A stretch of DNA of 42,863 nt from Pseudomonadota bacterium (GTDB taxonomy: Bacteria > Pseudomonadota > Alphaproteobacteria > Rhizobiales > Beijerinckiaceae). The notes beneath the pieces were generated by a model. That model ran no database searches. It was not told where the DNA came from and was given only the letters and a program-made list of their open reading frames with translations. Location of the stretch: positions 1-42,863 of the forward strand of contig JAFAEL010000021.1 in the NCBI GenBank assembly GCA_023423995.1, read 5' to 3'. Below are positions 1 through 8,465 of the stretch, piece after piece (position 1 is the stretch's first letter; each line of letters begins with the position of its first letter). The position numbers and the translations under genes were made by a program.

Positions 1-2045
1 GTGTAGACGCCGAGAAGGAGCGCCATCTCGCCCCAGAAGCCCACCTCGCCCTGGACGAGAAACACGGAGGCCATGAACAGGCCGAGCCATTGCAGGGTGA
101 CGAGGCCCAGCACGAAGGGAAGCGCGACCGCTTGGGCAAGGCCGCACAGGAACCGGCGGAGGAACGGCGGAGGTTCGAAGGAGAGGTCGCGTTGCACGGC
201 GGCCGAGCCGATCCCGCCCGTGCGCTCGATGAGGATCGTCGCGAGCGCGCGTAGAGAGCGGTGCTTGTAGACGTCCTGCATCGTGACAGAGGCGAGCGCC
301 GGCTCCTCCCGGATCGCCGATACGAAACGAGCTGCCAGGAGGGAGTGGCCGCCGAGGTCCGTGAAGAAGTCTCCATCCAGGGCCAGGGGCCTTTCCCCGA
401 GCACCCGCTTGGCGGCGACCAGCAGGGCGGCTTCGGTCTCATTTGCCGGCACCTCCTGCTCCCCGCCTGCATCGCCGTAGGCGATCGGAAGGGCCTTGAG
501 CCGGTTGCGGTCGACCTTGCCCGAAGAAAGCCGCGGCAATTCGGAGGAGGCCTCGAAATGGTCCGGCACCATATAGGCCGGCACATCCTTCCGCAGGTTG
601 GTGCGGAGCTGCCTCGCGTCGGGTGCGGCGTCCCGCTCCGGCACCATGAAGGCGACGAGCCGGTCGATCCCTCCGTCGCTGCGCAGCACGACGGCTGCCT
701 GGGCGACCCCCGGCATGGCACTCAGCCGCGCCTCGATCTCACCGAGTTCGACCCGGAAGCCCCGGATCTTCACCTGGTCGTCGATGCGGCCGTGGAAGGC
801 GATATCGCCGCTCTCGGTCAGGCTGACGGCATCCCCGGAGCGGTACAGGACGGGGTCGCGGCCGTCTCCGCCGAAAGGATTGGCAATGAACTTCTCGGCC
901 GTCAGCTCCGGGCGAGCGAGGTATCCGTTCGCCACGCCGGGGCCCCCGATGAGGAGCTCGCCTTGCATGCCTGGGGGGCAGAGTCGGCCGTCCTCCCCGA
1001 CCACGTAGGCCGTGTAGTTCGGAAGGGGGCACCCTATCGTGACGGGCTCACCCGCACGCAGTTCCGCCAAGGTCGCGACGACGGTCGCTTCGGTGGGGCC
1101 GTAGCTGTTGAACAGGCGCCGGCCGGGCTTAGCCCAGCGGGCCAGCAGGGGCGGCGGAAGCGCCTCGCCCCCGAGAATGATCAGGCGCAGACCCGGAACG
1201 TCGCGCGGCAGCATGGAGAGCAGCGTCGGCACCGTGTCGATCACGGTGACACCGGCCTCCCCGAGGAGATCGGGCAGGCGCTCGACATCGCCCATCAGGG
1301 CGGGCGTCGCGACGAACAACGTCGCCCCGACCATGAAGGGGATCCAGATCTCCTCCATGGAGAGGTCAAAGGCGACGGAAGCGCCCTGGAAGACGACATC
1401 GTCCTTCCGGAACCCGTAGACCTCGTTGGCCGAGCGCAGGAAGTGACAGATGTTCCTCTGGGTGATGACGATGCCCTTCGGCACGCCGGTCGAACCCGAG
1501 GTGTAGATCATGTAGGCCGGGTGCTCGGGCGTGAGCCCGGCCCCGCGCGGATCGAGCGGGCGGGAATCGGCAGGATCGCGCAGCTGCGATGGCGTGAGCA
1601 CCGGCCGGGCCCGCGGGGCCCGAGCGGAGAGCGTATCGCTCGTCAGAAGACCCTTGGCGCCGCAATCCTCCAGGCAGACGGCGATCCGGTCGGCCGGGGC
1701 GTCGGCATCGAAGGGCAGCCATGCAGCGCCCGTCTTCGTGATCGCGATCTGCGCGATCAGGAGATCCGCGCCGCGCTCCATCCACAGGCCGACTACGTGT
1801 CCAGGACCGATCCCGAGCCGCACCAGACCGCGGGCGAGCTCGTCCGAGGTGCGGTTGACCTCCGCATAGCTATAACGGCGCCCGTCGAACACGAGGGCGG
1901 CATGATCGGGCCGCGCGGCGACCGTCGCAGCAAAGATCTCCGAGAGAACCTCGTTGCGGATCAGGTCGTCGCGCAGCGGCCCCCGGAGGAATGCGCCCGC
2001 GCTCGACTTCGGGAACAGCGGGCCACTTTCTTCCAGAACCTTCAT
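1..2045 (-). CDS. Pls/PosA-like single-module non-ribosomal peptide synthetase (C-terminus beyond window)
   Basis: The gene starts at ATG 2045 and runs off the left edge, leaving 681 residues. Residues 30-515 form an adenylation domain: core A3 YTSGSTGVPKG near 180-190, FDLSMEE near 226-232, YGPTEAT, YRSGD near 400 and SGKVDRNRLK near 505. A carrier domain follows with DLGGHSLL; Ser568 is the expected phosphopantetheine site. After residue about 610 the chain becomes hydrophobic with LCGLAQAVALPF and QWLGLFMA, resembling the membrane-embedded tail of Pls (poly-lysine synthetase), PosA and related proteins. There is no condensation domain in the part seen. Such enzymes activate one amino acid and join it inside or at the membrane. 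By manual alignment to the GrsA A domain the pocket contains Asp227, Glu231 and Asp270, which hints at a basic amino acid substrate (inference). The family call is confident; product and substrate are open. Confidence 0.85.
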   Translation of the reverse strand, partial: MKVLEESGPLFPKSSAGAFLRGPLRDDLIRNEVLSEIFAATVAARPDHAALVFDGRRYSYAEVNRTSDELARGLVRLGIGPGHVVGLWMERGADLLIAQIAITKTGAAWLPFDADAPADRIAVCLEDCGAKGLLTSDTLSARAPRARPVLTPSQLRDPADSRPLDPRGAGLTPEHPAYMIYTSGSTGVPKGIVITQRNICHFLRSANEVYGFRKDDVVFQGASVAFDLSMEEIWIPFMVGATLFVATPALMGDVERLPDLLGEAGVTVIDTVPTLLSMLPRDVPGLRLIILGGEALPPPLLARWAKPGRRLFNSYGPTEATVVATLAELRAGEPVTIGCPLPNYTAYVVGEDGRLCPPGMQGELLIGGPGVANGYLARPELTAEKFIANPFGGDGRDPVLYRSGDAVSLTESGDIAFHGRIDDQVKIRGFRVELGEIEARLSAMPGVAQAAVVLRSDGGIDRLVAFMVPERDAAPDARQLRTNLRKDVPAYMVPDHFEASSELPRLSSGKVDRNRLKALPIAYGDAGGEQEVPANETEAALLVAAKRVLGERPLALDGDFFTDLGGHSLLAARFVSAIREEPALASVTMQDVYKHRSLRALATILIERTGGIGSAAVQRDLSFEPPPFLRRFLCGLAQAVALPFVLGLVTLQWLGLFMASVFLVQGEVGFWGEMALLLGVY

Positions 2046-2230
2046 GACGACCGTCCCACCCGCCTCCCGGTATGGCGCGCCCAGGCCCCTGCCGAGGTTC
2101 GCGCCGGCTCCTTAGCGGTCCCAACCGGGAACTCTCCCGGACACGCGCCGCAACCGCCCGCCCCTAACCTCTGCGGCAGGACAGGCTTAACGGGAGGTGA
2201 ACTCGACGAGCCCAGGCTCGGTTCGGAACA

Positions 2231-2833
2231 TTACCGCCAGTAATAGGCGCCGTTCTCGAAAACCAGAACCCGCCCCTGCCAAATATCGATCCGCGGCGCC
2301 TCGTGTTGCGGCACGCCGGCAAGCGCGACGAGCAGCGCACGCGCGACACCGCCATGGGAGACGAGGACCGTCGGTCGGATGAGTTCCCGGGCCGGCGAAC
2401 GCAGACGCTCCAGCAGCATGGCGTAGCTTTCCCCGCCCGGCGGCACGAAGCCCCACTTGTCCCGTTCGCGCTCCGCGGCGAGCGAGGCCGCTCGCCCGCG
2501 CACCTCGCGCCAGGTGAGGCCCTCCCACTCGCCGAAGGTCAGCTCGACGAAGCGTTCGTCGGTCCGATAGCCGGCGGGATCGAGGCCCAGCGTCCGACGC
2601 AGGATCTCCATCGTCTCACGCGTCCTGCCGAGGGGGCTCGCCACGTAGTCGAGTCCCCAGGGCTCGGCCGCGAGTTCGGCGACCTTGCGCCCCGCCTCCT
2701 CAGCCTGGAGGCGCCCGACGGCGTTCAGCGGAACGTCCTGCTGTCCCTGCAGACGGGCGACGGCGTTCCAGTCCGTCTCGCCGTGGCGGACGAAGTAGAG
2801 CGGCGCGGGCAGGACCCAGCTACTCGCGCTCAA
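2231..2833 (-). CDS. histidine phosphatase family protein (phosphoglycerate mutase-like)
   Basis: A 200-residue protein of the branch-1 histidine phosphatase superfamily. The phospho-accepting histidine lies in YFVRHGETDWN (residues 13-23), the middle acidic part in LTFGEWEGLTW, and the second catalytic histidine in VSHGG near 158. Related proteins hydrolyse small phosphate esters or act as cofactor-dependent phosphoglycerate mutases; the length is that of the short phosphatase-type members, so broad phosphatase activity is more likely. No ATG precedes the RHG motif, so translation probably begins at the TTG at 2833, which overlaps the end of fabI by 14 bases and suggests translational coupling. 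Function of the substrate level is not visible. Confidence 0.85.
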   Translation of the reverse strand: MSASSWVLPAPLYFVRHGETDWNAVARLQGQQDVPLNAVGRLQAEEAGRKVAELAAEPWGLDYVASPLGRTRETMEILRRTLGLDPAGYRTDERFVELTFGEWEGLTWREVRGRAASLAAERERDKWGFVPPGGESYAMLLERLRSPARELIRPTVLVSHGGVARALLVALAGVPQHEAPRIDIWQGRVLVFENGAYYWR

Positions 2834-3644
2834 GGGTCAGGTCGGGGGCCTCGGGGTTCTTCATGCCGACGACGTGGTAGCCGGCATCGACGTGCAGTAT
2901 CTCGCCCGTCATGCCGCGCGACATGTCCGAGACCAGATAGGAACCCGTCTCGCCGACCTCGTCGATCGTGACGGTCCTGCGCAACGGCGAGTTGTATTCA
3001 TTCCACTTCAGGATGTAGCGGAAATCGCCGATGCCGGACGCGGCCAAGGTCTTGATCGGCCCCGCCGAGATCGCGTTGACGCGAATCCCCTTCGGGCCGA
3101 GGTCGGCCGCGAGATAGCGCACCGAGGCCTCGAGCGCTGCCTTCGCAACACCCATGACGTTGTAGTGCGGCATCCACTTCTCGGCGCCGTAATAGGTCAG
3201 CGTGAGCAGCGAGCCGCCATTCCCCATGAGCTTTTCGGCACGCTGGGCGACAGCCGTAAAGGAGTAGCAGGAGATCAGGAGCGACTTGGTGAAATTGGCC
3301 TCGCTCGTATCGACATAGCGACCCGTCAGCTCGTCCTTGTCGGAGAAGGCGATCGCATGGACGACGAAGTCCAACCCGCCCCAGAGGCGCTTGGTCTCAT
3401 CGAACACCGCGTCGAGGCTCGCCGGGTCGGTCACGTCGCAATGGCCGACGATATGCCCGCCAAGTTCCGCGGCCAGCGGCTCGACGCGCTTCTTCAGCGC
3501 GTCGCCCTGGTAGGTGAAGGCGAGCTCCGCACCATGCGCCCGGGCCGACTTGGCCAACCCCCAGGCGATGGAGCGATTGTTCGCCACGCCCATGATGAGG
3601 CCGCGCTTTCCCGATAGCAGGCCCGCGGCCGCGTTGTCAGGCAT
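2820..3644 (-). CDS. fabI: enoyl-[acyl-carrier-protein] reductase, NADH type
   Basis: A 274-residue cytosolic short-chain-dehydrogenase-fold enzyme that carries out the last reduction in each round of fatty acid elongation, turning trans-2-enoyl-ACP into acyl-ACP with NAD(P)H. The N-terminus shows the FabI-type cofactor loop GLIMGVANNRSIAWG (15-29). The catalytic set is Tyr151, Tyr161 and Lys168 in YYGAEKWMPHYNVMGVAK, with the Y-x6-K spacing that separates FabI from ordinary SDRs. The length is typical. The ATG at 3644 has AGGGA at a good distance. A 22-base near-palindrome lies just upstream. The phosphatase gene overlaps its 3' end. It is the expected target of triclosan-like inhibitors. 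Confidence 0.95.
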   Translation of the reverse strand: MPDNAAAGLLSGKRGLIMGVANNRSIAWGLAKSARAHGAELAFTYQGDALKKRVEPLAAELGGHIVGHCDVTDPASLDAVFDETKRLWGGLDFVVHAIAFSDKDELTGRYVDTSEANFTKSLLISCYSFTAVAQRAEKLMGNGGSLLTLTYYGAEKWMPHYNVMGVAKAALEASVRYLAADLGPKGIRVNAISAGPIKTLAASGIGDFRYILKWNEYNSPLRRTVTIDEVGETGSYLVSDMSRGMTGEILHVDAGYHVVGMKNPEAPDLTLERE

Positions 3645-3654
3645 TGATCCCTAT

Positions 3655-3676
3655 CCGCCTCGTTCGAATGAGGCGG
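3655..3676. repeat. 22-base near-perfect palindrome upstream of fabI
   Basis: Seven-base arms CCGCCTC and GAGGCGG flank GTTCGAAT; only two of 22 positions break the symmetry. It ends 10 bases before the fabI ATG, directly before the AGGGA ribosome-binding site on the minus strand. It could be an operator, an RNA hairpin at the ribosome site, or a terminator for the small gene upstream. No T-run follows it on the minus strand. Confidence 0.5.
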
Positions 3677-3724
3677 TTCTAGCCGACCGGCCTCGAGGGC
3701 GAAAGAGCGACGCGTGCTCCCTCC

Positions 3725-3970
3725 TCAGATCCGAGCGATCACCGGCGGCACGATCGTGGTCGACTGCACGGCCGCTACCTGCTTGGCGGCAGCCATCCGC
3801 TCCATCGCCTCGATGGCGCATTTCGCCTCAGGGACCCAACTCTGCCAGAAGTTGTCAGCGTACTCGGTCGAGGAGTTCGCTTCCGGCACCGACCCGGCGG
3901 CGACCCGATTGCGTTTGCGCCACCAGGCTTCCGCGATGGCCCAGGCTACGCTGCGGGTCGTCTCGTCCAT
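3725..3970 (-). CDS. hypothetical protein, 81 residues
   Basis: I do not recognise this protein. The start at ATG 3970 is chosen because GGAAGAGGA lies five bases upstream; the frame stays open further upstream but without a comparable ribosome site. The sequence is MDETTRSVAWAIAEAWW followed by a basic turn (RKRNR) and a probably helical region rich in Trp, Ala and Met (FWQSWVPEAKCAIEAMERM), ending in an Ile/Val-rich tail. There is no signal peptide or membrane segment. It sits between an esterase gene and fabI on the same strand, 80 bases ahead of fabI. The strong ribosome site supports a real gene; no function can be assigned. Confidence 0.6.
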   Translation of the reverse strand: MDETTRSVAWAIAEAWWRKRNRVAAGSVPEANSSTEYADNFWQSWVPEAKCAIEAMERMAAAKQVAAVQSTTIVPPVIARI

Positions 3971-4101
3971 GCATTCCTCTTCCCTGAAGCTCACGACAAC
4001 GCTCAAGGAGCGAAGCCGGGCCAGCGCACCAGCCGGCACCGTTAACAAGCCCCGGCGACTGCAAAGGTTGCGAGCGCCTGTTTGGACCGCCGCAATCGAC
4101 T

Positions 4102-4986
4102 TCAGAGCCTTTGCCGCATGAAGCTGCCCGCCGAGGCGAGCGCCTCGCGCCCGGCAGCGAGGTGCGCGTTCCACAACGGCCAAGCATGGATCATCTGCGG
4201 CCAGACCTCGAGCGTCACGGCGACATCGGCGGCGCCGGCGGATGCGGCGAACCGGGTAGCGTCCGCCAGCAAAGTTTCGGCCGAGCCGACCTGGACCAGC
4301 GTCGGCGGCAGGCCTCTTAGATCCGCGTAGAGGGGCGACACACGCGGATCCGTTCTGTCGAAACCCTTCGGCAGATACGCCTCCGCGAGTTCGGCGAGAT
4401 ACGGGGCATGGATGAGCGGATCGACCTCATCCTTGGTGCCGAGGGTGGCTCCCGACATCGTCAGATCCGTCCAGGGCGACAGCAGCCAGAGACAGGCGGG
4501 AAGCTCCTCGGACGCGTCCCGCAACCCGCAGGCCAAGGCAAGCGTCAGCCCGCCGCCGGCGCTATCCCCGCCGATGACGATGTTGCCCGCGGGGATGTCG
4601 GCCTGCCGGAGCAAGCGCCATGCTGCCCAGGCGTCTTCCAGCGCTGCGGGAAACGGGTGTTCCGGGGCGAGGCGATACCCTACGGCGAGCGTCCGGAGCC
4701 CGGCCGCCCTCCCCGCCTCGGTCACCAGGCGGCGATGGCTCGCGATGGAACCCGAGCAGTAGCCGCCGCCGTGGAAGTAGAGGAGAACACGCGACGGGTC
4801 GCTTCCGGGTGCGAGCGACCACTCGGCGGGGATGCCGCCGAACTCTACCGTAGAAAGACGGATGTCGCTGGCAACGGGCCAGACGGTGCCCACCTCGTCC
4901 AGGCGCTGGCGGCGCTCCGCCCAGCCCACCGGACGAGGCTTCGAGCTCAGCAGAGCACGGACGGCCGCGATCTCGCTCTGGCCCAT
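4102..4986 (-). CDS. alpha/beta hydrolase, HSL-type esterase (acetyl esterase/lipase family)
   Basis: About 294 residues. The oxyanion-hole motif of the hormone-sensitive-lipase family is present as YFHGGGYCSGS (near residues 70-80), followed by the YRLAPEHPFPAALED segment and the nucleophile elbow GGDSAGG with Ser142. A C-terminal His in QMIHAW completes the likely triad with an Asp in the GSAETLLADA region. Members hydrolyse short-chain esters. The ATG at 4986 is preferred because GGAGG lies eight bases upstream; an ATG at 5001 would add five residues. There is no signal peptide, so it is probably cytosolic. The natural substrate cannot be told from sequence. Confidence 0.88.
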   Translation of the reverse strand: MGQSEIAAVRALLSSKPRPVGWAERRQRLDEVGTVWPVASDIRLSTVEFGGIPAEWSLAPGSDPSRVLLYFHGGGYCSGSIASHRRLVTEAGRAAGLRTLAVGYRLAPEHPFPAALEDAWAAWRLLRQADIPAGNIVIGGDSAGGGLTLALACGLRDASEELPACLWLLSPWTDLTMSGATLGTKDEVDPLIHAPYLAELAEAYLPKGFDRTDPRVSPLYADLRGLPPTLVQVGSAETLLADATRFAASAGAADVAVTLEVWPQMIHAWPLWNAHLAAGREALASAGSFMRQRL

Positions 4987-5067
4987 GGCCGGCGCCTCCA
5001 TCCGGCAGAGGCGTGAGCCGGCAATATGGCTGGCTCGTGGCCGGCGAAGGCCGACACTCGTTCGGCG

Positions 5068-5976
5068 TCAGCCGACCTTTTCGGCGCGGCGCTTCCTCGC
5101 GTATTCCACGAGCGCCTCGTCATCCTCGGAGGGCAGCCGGATCTCGGTCGTGACGAAGAGGTCTCCCTTTCCGCCTTTGGCCGGCAACCCCTTGCCGCGC
5201 AGCCGGAAGGTCCGACCCGAACTCGTCATGGCCGGCACGTTCATCTCCACCACGCCGGTCGGGGTCGGGACCCTGACCTTGCCGCCAAGGACTGCGTCCT
5301 CCAGGTCGACCGGGAGCCGCATGCGAAGATCGCTCCCCTCGATGGTGTAGCGATCCTGCGCGGCGATCTTGAGCGTCAGGAGGAGATCTCCCGGCTCGGC
5401 ACCGCCGGCTCCGGGCCGGCCGAGGCCGCGCAGCCGCACGGTCTGGCCGTCAGCGATCCCGGGAGGCAGCGTCACCTCGACCTCGCGCCCGCCCGGAAGC
5501 GTGATGCGCTGCTTCTCCTCGCGCGCAATGTCCTCAAGCTCGACCTCCAAGGTCGCCTCGATGTCGTCGCCGCGGGTCGCGCGGGGTCGGCTGGCGCCTC
5601 TCATGGCTTCACCGAAAAGCTGAGAGAAGATGTCTTCCCCGGCGCCCGCGGTACGCCCGGGGCCGCGGCCGAAGGGCGAGCCGGCGCCGAAGCCGAACGA
5701 GAAGCCCTCGCGGCCACCGCCGGCGCCGAATCCCTCGAAACTCTGGAACCGGGGTTTCCCTTCGGCATCGATCTCGCCACGGTCGAACTGGGCACGCTTC
5801 TCCGCGTCGCCCAGGATCTCGTAGGCGCTGTTCGCCTCGGCGAACTTGTCCTTCGCCTTGGGATCGTCCTTGTTGCTGTCGGGATGGTATTTCTTGGCGA
5901 GCTTGCGGAACGCCTTCTTGATCTCCGCCTCGCCAGCACTCTTTGACACGCCGAGAACGTCGTAGGGGTTTCGCAT
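5068..5976 (-). CDS. DnaJ C-terminal domain protein (CbpA-like class B co-chaperone)
   Basis: About 302 residues. A J domain occupies residues 3-65 with the invariant HPD at 31-33, the contact that stimulates DnaK ATP hydrolysis. A Gly/Phe-rich stretch follows (about 85-125), then two C-terminal substrate-binding beta domains (about 130-300), recognisable from [15 protein letters not shown] and LRGKGLP. The Cys-rich zinc domain of DnaJ itself is absent, so this is a class B protein like CbpA. I start at ATG 5976, where the J domain begins and CGGAGG lies just upstream; a GTG at 6009 is possible. It is a cytosolic partner of DnaK, probably constitutive or stress-linked. Confidence 0.9.
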   Translation of the reverse strand: MRNPYDVLGVSKSAGEAEIKKAFRKLAKKYHPDSNKDDPKAKDKFAEANSAYEILGDAEKRAQFDRGEIDAEGKPRFQSFEGFGAGGGREGFSFGFGAGSPFGRGPGRTAGAGEDIFSQLFGEAMRGASRPRATRGDDIEATLEVELEDIAREEKQRITLPGGREVEVTLPPGIADGQTVRLRGLGRPGAGGAEPGDLLLTLKIAAQDRYTIEGSDLRMRLPVDLEDAVLGGKVRVPTPTGVVEMNVPAMTSSGRTFRLRGKGLPAKGGKGDLFVTTEIRLPSEDDEALVEYARKRRAEKVG

Positions 5977-6081
5977 GGGCCTCCGAACCTCTGCCTGATC
6001 GGGCATCACTGCCCTGCAGTGGCGTCGCGTGTCATGTGGGGCAGGTGTTGCTCAAACGCAACGACCCCATGCGGCACCCCG

Positions 6082-6555
6082 TCACGATTGTGGCTTTGTC
6101 TCCAGCTTTCGCAAGACCCATTCGTCAGCGGAAACCTTGCAAGCCTTGCCTTGGGCGGTCTTGGAAACGGACGCGCTCTCGAGGGAGGCCGTGAAGGCGC
6201 GGCAGATCTCGTTCGCCTCCACGAAAGGAGCACCACTCGGCGTGATATCGCCGCCCATGCCGCTCTCCGGATTATCCCACTTGACCGGTCTGCCGTTGCC
6301 CTGCGGATCGAGCGCGACCGTGAGCGCCGCACGCAGGCGCCGCACCTCCTCCGGCCCAAGCTCCGGGAAAAGCTTCAGCGCGGCCGGTGCAGGCGTGATG
6401 GAGCCCGTCACATCTTCCGGCGCCTTTGCGGTAAGGGACGGAATGGCGAAACTGCAGCCTGCGAGCACCGGCGCCATCGCCAGAACCCCCACTGCGCCCG
6501 CCGCGAGACCCCGCATTTCGCGAAACAGCCAGACCAACCTATAATTGCCTGACAT
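6082..6555 (-). CDS. RT0821/Lpp0805-type surface lipoprotein
   Basis: About 157 residues from ATG 6555 (ATG 6516 is an alternative). The N-terminus has basic residues, a hydrophobic stretch and the lipobox LAGC, so Cys34 should be lipidated after export. The mature part carries [19 protein letters not shown] and [15 protein letters not shown], which resemble the C-terminal domain of the RT0821/Lpp0805 surface protein family, including the paired cysteines. Its role is unknown beyond a cell-envelope location. It is divergent from pdxH with only 36 bases between start codons, so the two probably share a promoter region. Confidence 0.75.
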   Translation of the reverse strand: MSGNYRLVWLFREMRGLAAGAVGVLAMAPVLAGCSFAIPSLTAKAPEDVTGSITPAPAALKLFPELGPEEVRRLRAALTVALDPQGNGRPVKWDNPESGMGGDITPSGAPFVEANEICRAFTASLESASVSKTAQGKACKVSADEWVLRKLETKPQS

Positions 6556-6591
6556 CCGAACAATCGTACTCAACGGCTTCGACACGTGGCG

Positions 6592-7212
6592 ATGGATACA
6601 AGCTCCGACCAGTTAAAAAGCGGTGATTTTACCGAAGCCGAGGAGCCTTTCCGGCTGTTCACCGCCTGGATGGAGGAGGCGAGGCAATCGGAACCCAACG
6701 ATCCGAACGCCATGGCCCTTGCTACCGTCGATGCGGACGGGTTGCCCGATGTTCGCATGGTACTCCTGAAGGAGGCGACCGAGGCCGGCTTCGTCTTCTA
6801 CACGAACGTGGAATCCGCCAAGGGCGTCGAGCTGACGCAGAATCCGAAGGCGGCGCTTGTCTTCCACTGGAAGAGCCTTCGCCGGCAGGTGCGGGCGCGT
6901 GGGCCGGTGACCCGCGTCACGGACGCCGAAGCCGACGAGTATTTCGCCAGCCGGCCACGCGACAGCCGGATCGGAGCCTGGGCCAGCCAGCAGTCCCGCC
7001 CCCTCGAGAGCAGGTTCGCCTTCGAGAAGGCGATCGCCTCATATACGGCCAAGTACGCGATCGGAGGCGTCCCGCGTCCGCCCTACTGGACCGGATATCG
7101 GATCGCTCCCGTCCAGATCGAGTTCTGGCACGACCGGCCGTTCCGTCTCCATGACCGGGTGCGTTTCACGCGCACGGCCGACGGATGGGTCCGGACCCGC
7201 CTCTATCCCTGA
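6592..7212 (+). CDS. pdxH: pyridoxamine 5'-phosphate oxidase
   Basis: About 206 residues. It oxidises pyridoxine or pyridoxamine 5'-phosphate to pyridoxal 5'-phosphate with FMN and oxygen, the last step of vitamin B6 synthesis and salvage. FMN-binding segments are visible as [19 protein letters not shown] and [30 protein letters not shown] lines the active site, and the C-terminal domain ends in the typical WVRTRLYP. The length matches the family. GTG 6586 could be used instead of ATG 6592. Its stop codon faces that of the convergent methyltransferase gene two bases away. Confidence 0.95.
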   Translation: MDTSSDQLKSGDFTEAEEPFRLFTAWMEEARQSEPNDPNAMALATVDADGLPDVRMVLLKEATEAGFVFYTNVESAKGVELTQNPKAALVFHWKSLRRQVRARGPVTRVTDAEADEYFASRPRDSRIGAWASQQSRPLESRFAFEKAIASYTAKYAIGGVPRPPYWTGYRIAPVQIEFWHDRPFRLHDRVRFTRTADGWVRTRLYP

Positions 7213-7214
7213 GC

Positions 7215-8465
7215 TCAGCGCCGGCGCTTCCGGGCGACCTTCCGCCGGAAGACGGCCGCGACTTCCACGTGCGCGCTCCAGGCGAACTGATCGACGGGAA
7301 CGATCCGCTCGGCGGCGAACCCACCTTCGACCAGGATCGCGGCGTCGCGCGCGAATGTCCCGGGATCACAGGACACCATGATCACGGCCCCAAGGGACGA
7401 CAGGATCAGCTGACGACATTGCGCCTCTGCGCCAGCGCGCGGCGGATCGAGCACGACGGCATCGAAGCGCTCGAGCTCGGTCGAGAGCAGCGGTCTGCGA
7501 AAGAGATCGCGCACTTCCGTCGTGACCCGCCTCAGGCCAGGGGTGGCGCGGGCGGCCGCGTCGAGTGCGGCCAGCGCGTGCCGGTCGCTCTCGACCGCAT
7601 GAACCTCCGCCTTTTCGGCGAGGCGGAGGGAGAATGGCCCGCTCCCGGCGAACAGGTCCGCCACCTTCTTGGCCCCGCGGCAGCCATCGAGAACCACCGC
7701 GGCGAGTTCGGCCTCGCCTTTTGCCGTGGCCTGGAGGAAGCCGCCAGCGGGTGGGGCGACTTCCGCCCGGCCCATGACGATCGTTGGGCGCTGATAGGCC
7801 ACCAGCGCCTCGCCATGCAGCGACAGCCGCGCAAGCCCCAGCGCCTTTGCCTCGGCGACCAGCACCTGGCGGCGGCGCTCATCGATCGGGCCTGAACCGC
7901 GCAGGTCCACGTCGAGACCTTCGCGCACGGAAGTCACAGCAATATCAAGCGGCTTGCGGAGGCCCTTCATTCGGCTTGCGAGCACGGTGGCGACCTTGGG
8001 AGCGTCGGCAAGCGCCTGCACGGTGATCGGGCAACGCTCGATGCGAACGAGGCGATGCGTGCGTGCTTCCATGAAGCCAACCTGCATCTCGCCCTCGATC
8101 TCGCGGGCGTGGAAGGTCACGCGCCTCCGCCCGTCGCCATGGCCGTCGACGAGGGCTTCTACTTCGCCCGGCACGCCGGCCCTCGCCAGGGCTGACGCGA
8201 GCTTGCCGCGCTTCCAATCCGCGTAGAGCGACGGCCCGACATGCTGGGCAACGCAGCCGCCGCAGGTCCCGAAATAGGGGCAGAAGGGCTCGACCCGGTC
8301 GGGGCTGGTGGTCTCCAGCTCCACGATCCGGCCACGGTCGCGCTCGACCTCGGCCCGAACCACCTCACCTGGCAGCGCCCCGGCGATATAAAGCGGGTCG
8401 CCGGGACGATCCGCGACCCCATCCCCATTCGCACCGAGGCGGGCGATCGTGACAGTTTCAATCAC
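7215..8465 (-). CDS. class I SAM-dependent RNA methyltransferase, TrmA/RumA (RlmD-like) family
   Basis: 416 residues from GTG 8465, which overlaps the tlyA stop by eight bases. The family makes 5-methyluridine in rRNA or tRNA. A small N-terminal beta-barrel is followed by an iron-sulfur cluster site with Cys62, Cys68, Cys71 (CPYFGTCGGC) and Cys145. The SAM-binding motif is DLFAGSGPFSL (270-280), the catalytic acidic motif is LDPPRAG (339-345), and the nucleophilic Cys366 lies in VSCDPGT. These fit a 23S rRNA m5U1939-type enzyme or a paralogue; the exact target base cannot be read from sequence. It is coupled to another rRNA-modifying enzyme, TlyA. Confidence 0.9.
   Translation of the reverse strand: MIETVTIARLGANGDGVADRPGDPLYIAGALPGEVVRAEVERDRGRIVELETTSPDRVEPFCPYFGTCGGCVAQHVGPSLYADWKRGKLASALARAGVPGEVEALVDGHGDGRRRVTFHAREIEGEMQVGFMEARTHRLVRIERCPITVQALADAPKVATVLASRMKGLRKPLDIAVTSVREGLDVDLRGSGPIDERRRQVLVAEAKALGLARLSLHGEALVAYQRPTIVMGRAEVAPPAGGFLQATAKGEAELAAVVLDGCRGAKKVADLFAGSGPFSLRLAEKAEVHAVESDRHALAALDAAARATPGLRRVTTEVRDLFRRPLLSTELERFDAVVLDPPRAGAEAQCRQLILSSLGAVIMVSCDPGTFARDAAILVEGGFAAERIVPVDQFAWSAHVEVAAVFRRKVARKRRR

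Noticed and set aside
2207..2220. CGAGCC-CA-GGCTCG as a terminator behind the histidine phosphatase gene
   Set aside because: With a workable loop only five pairs remain and no T-run follows.
261..2243. A 660-codon open frame on the plus strand opposite the peptide synthetase
   Set aside because: It is the mirror of a clear adenylation domain on the minus strand and shows no recognisable motif.
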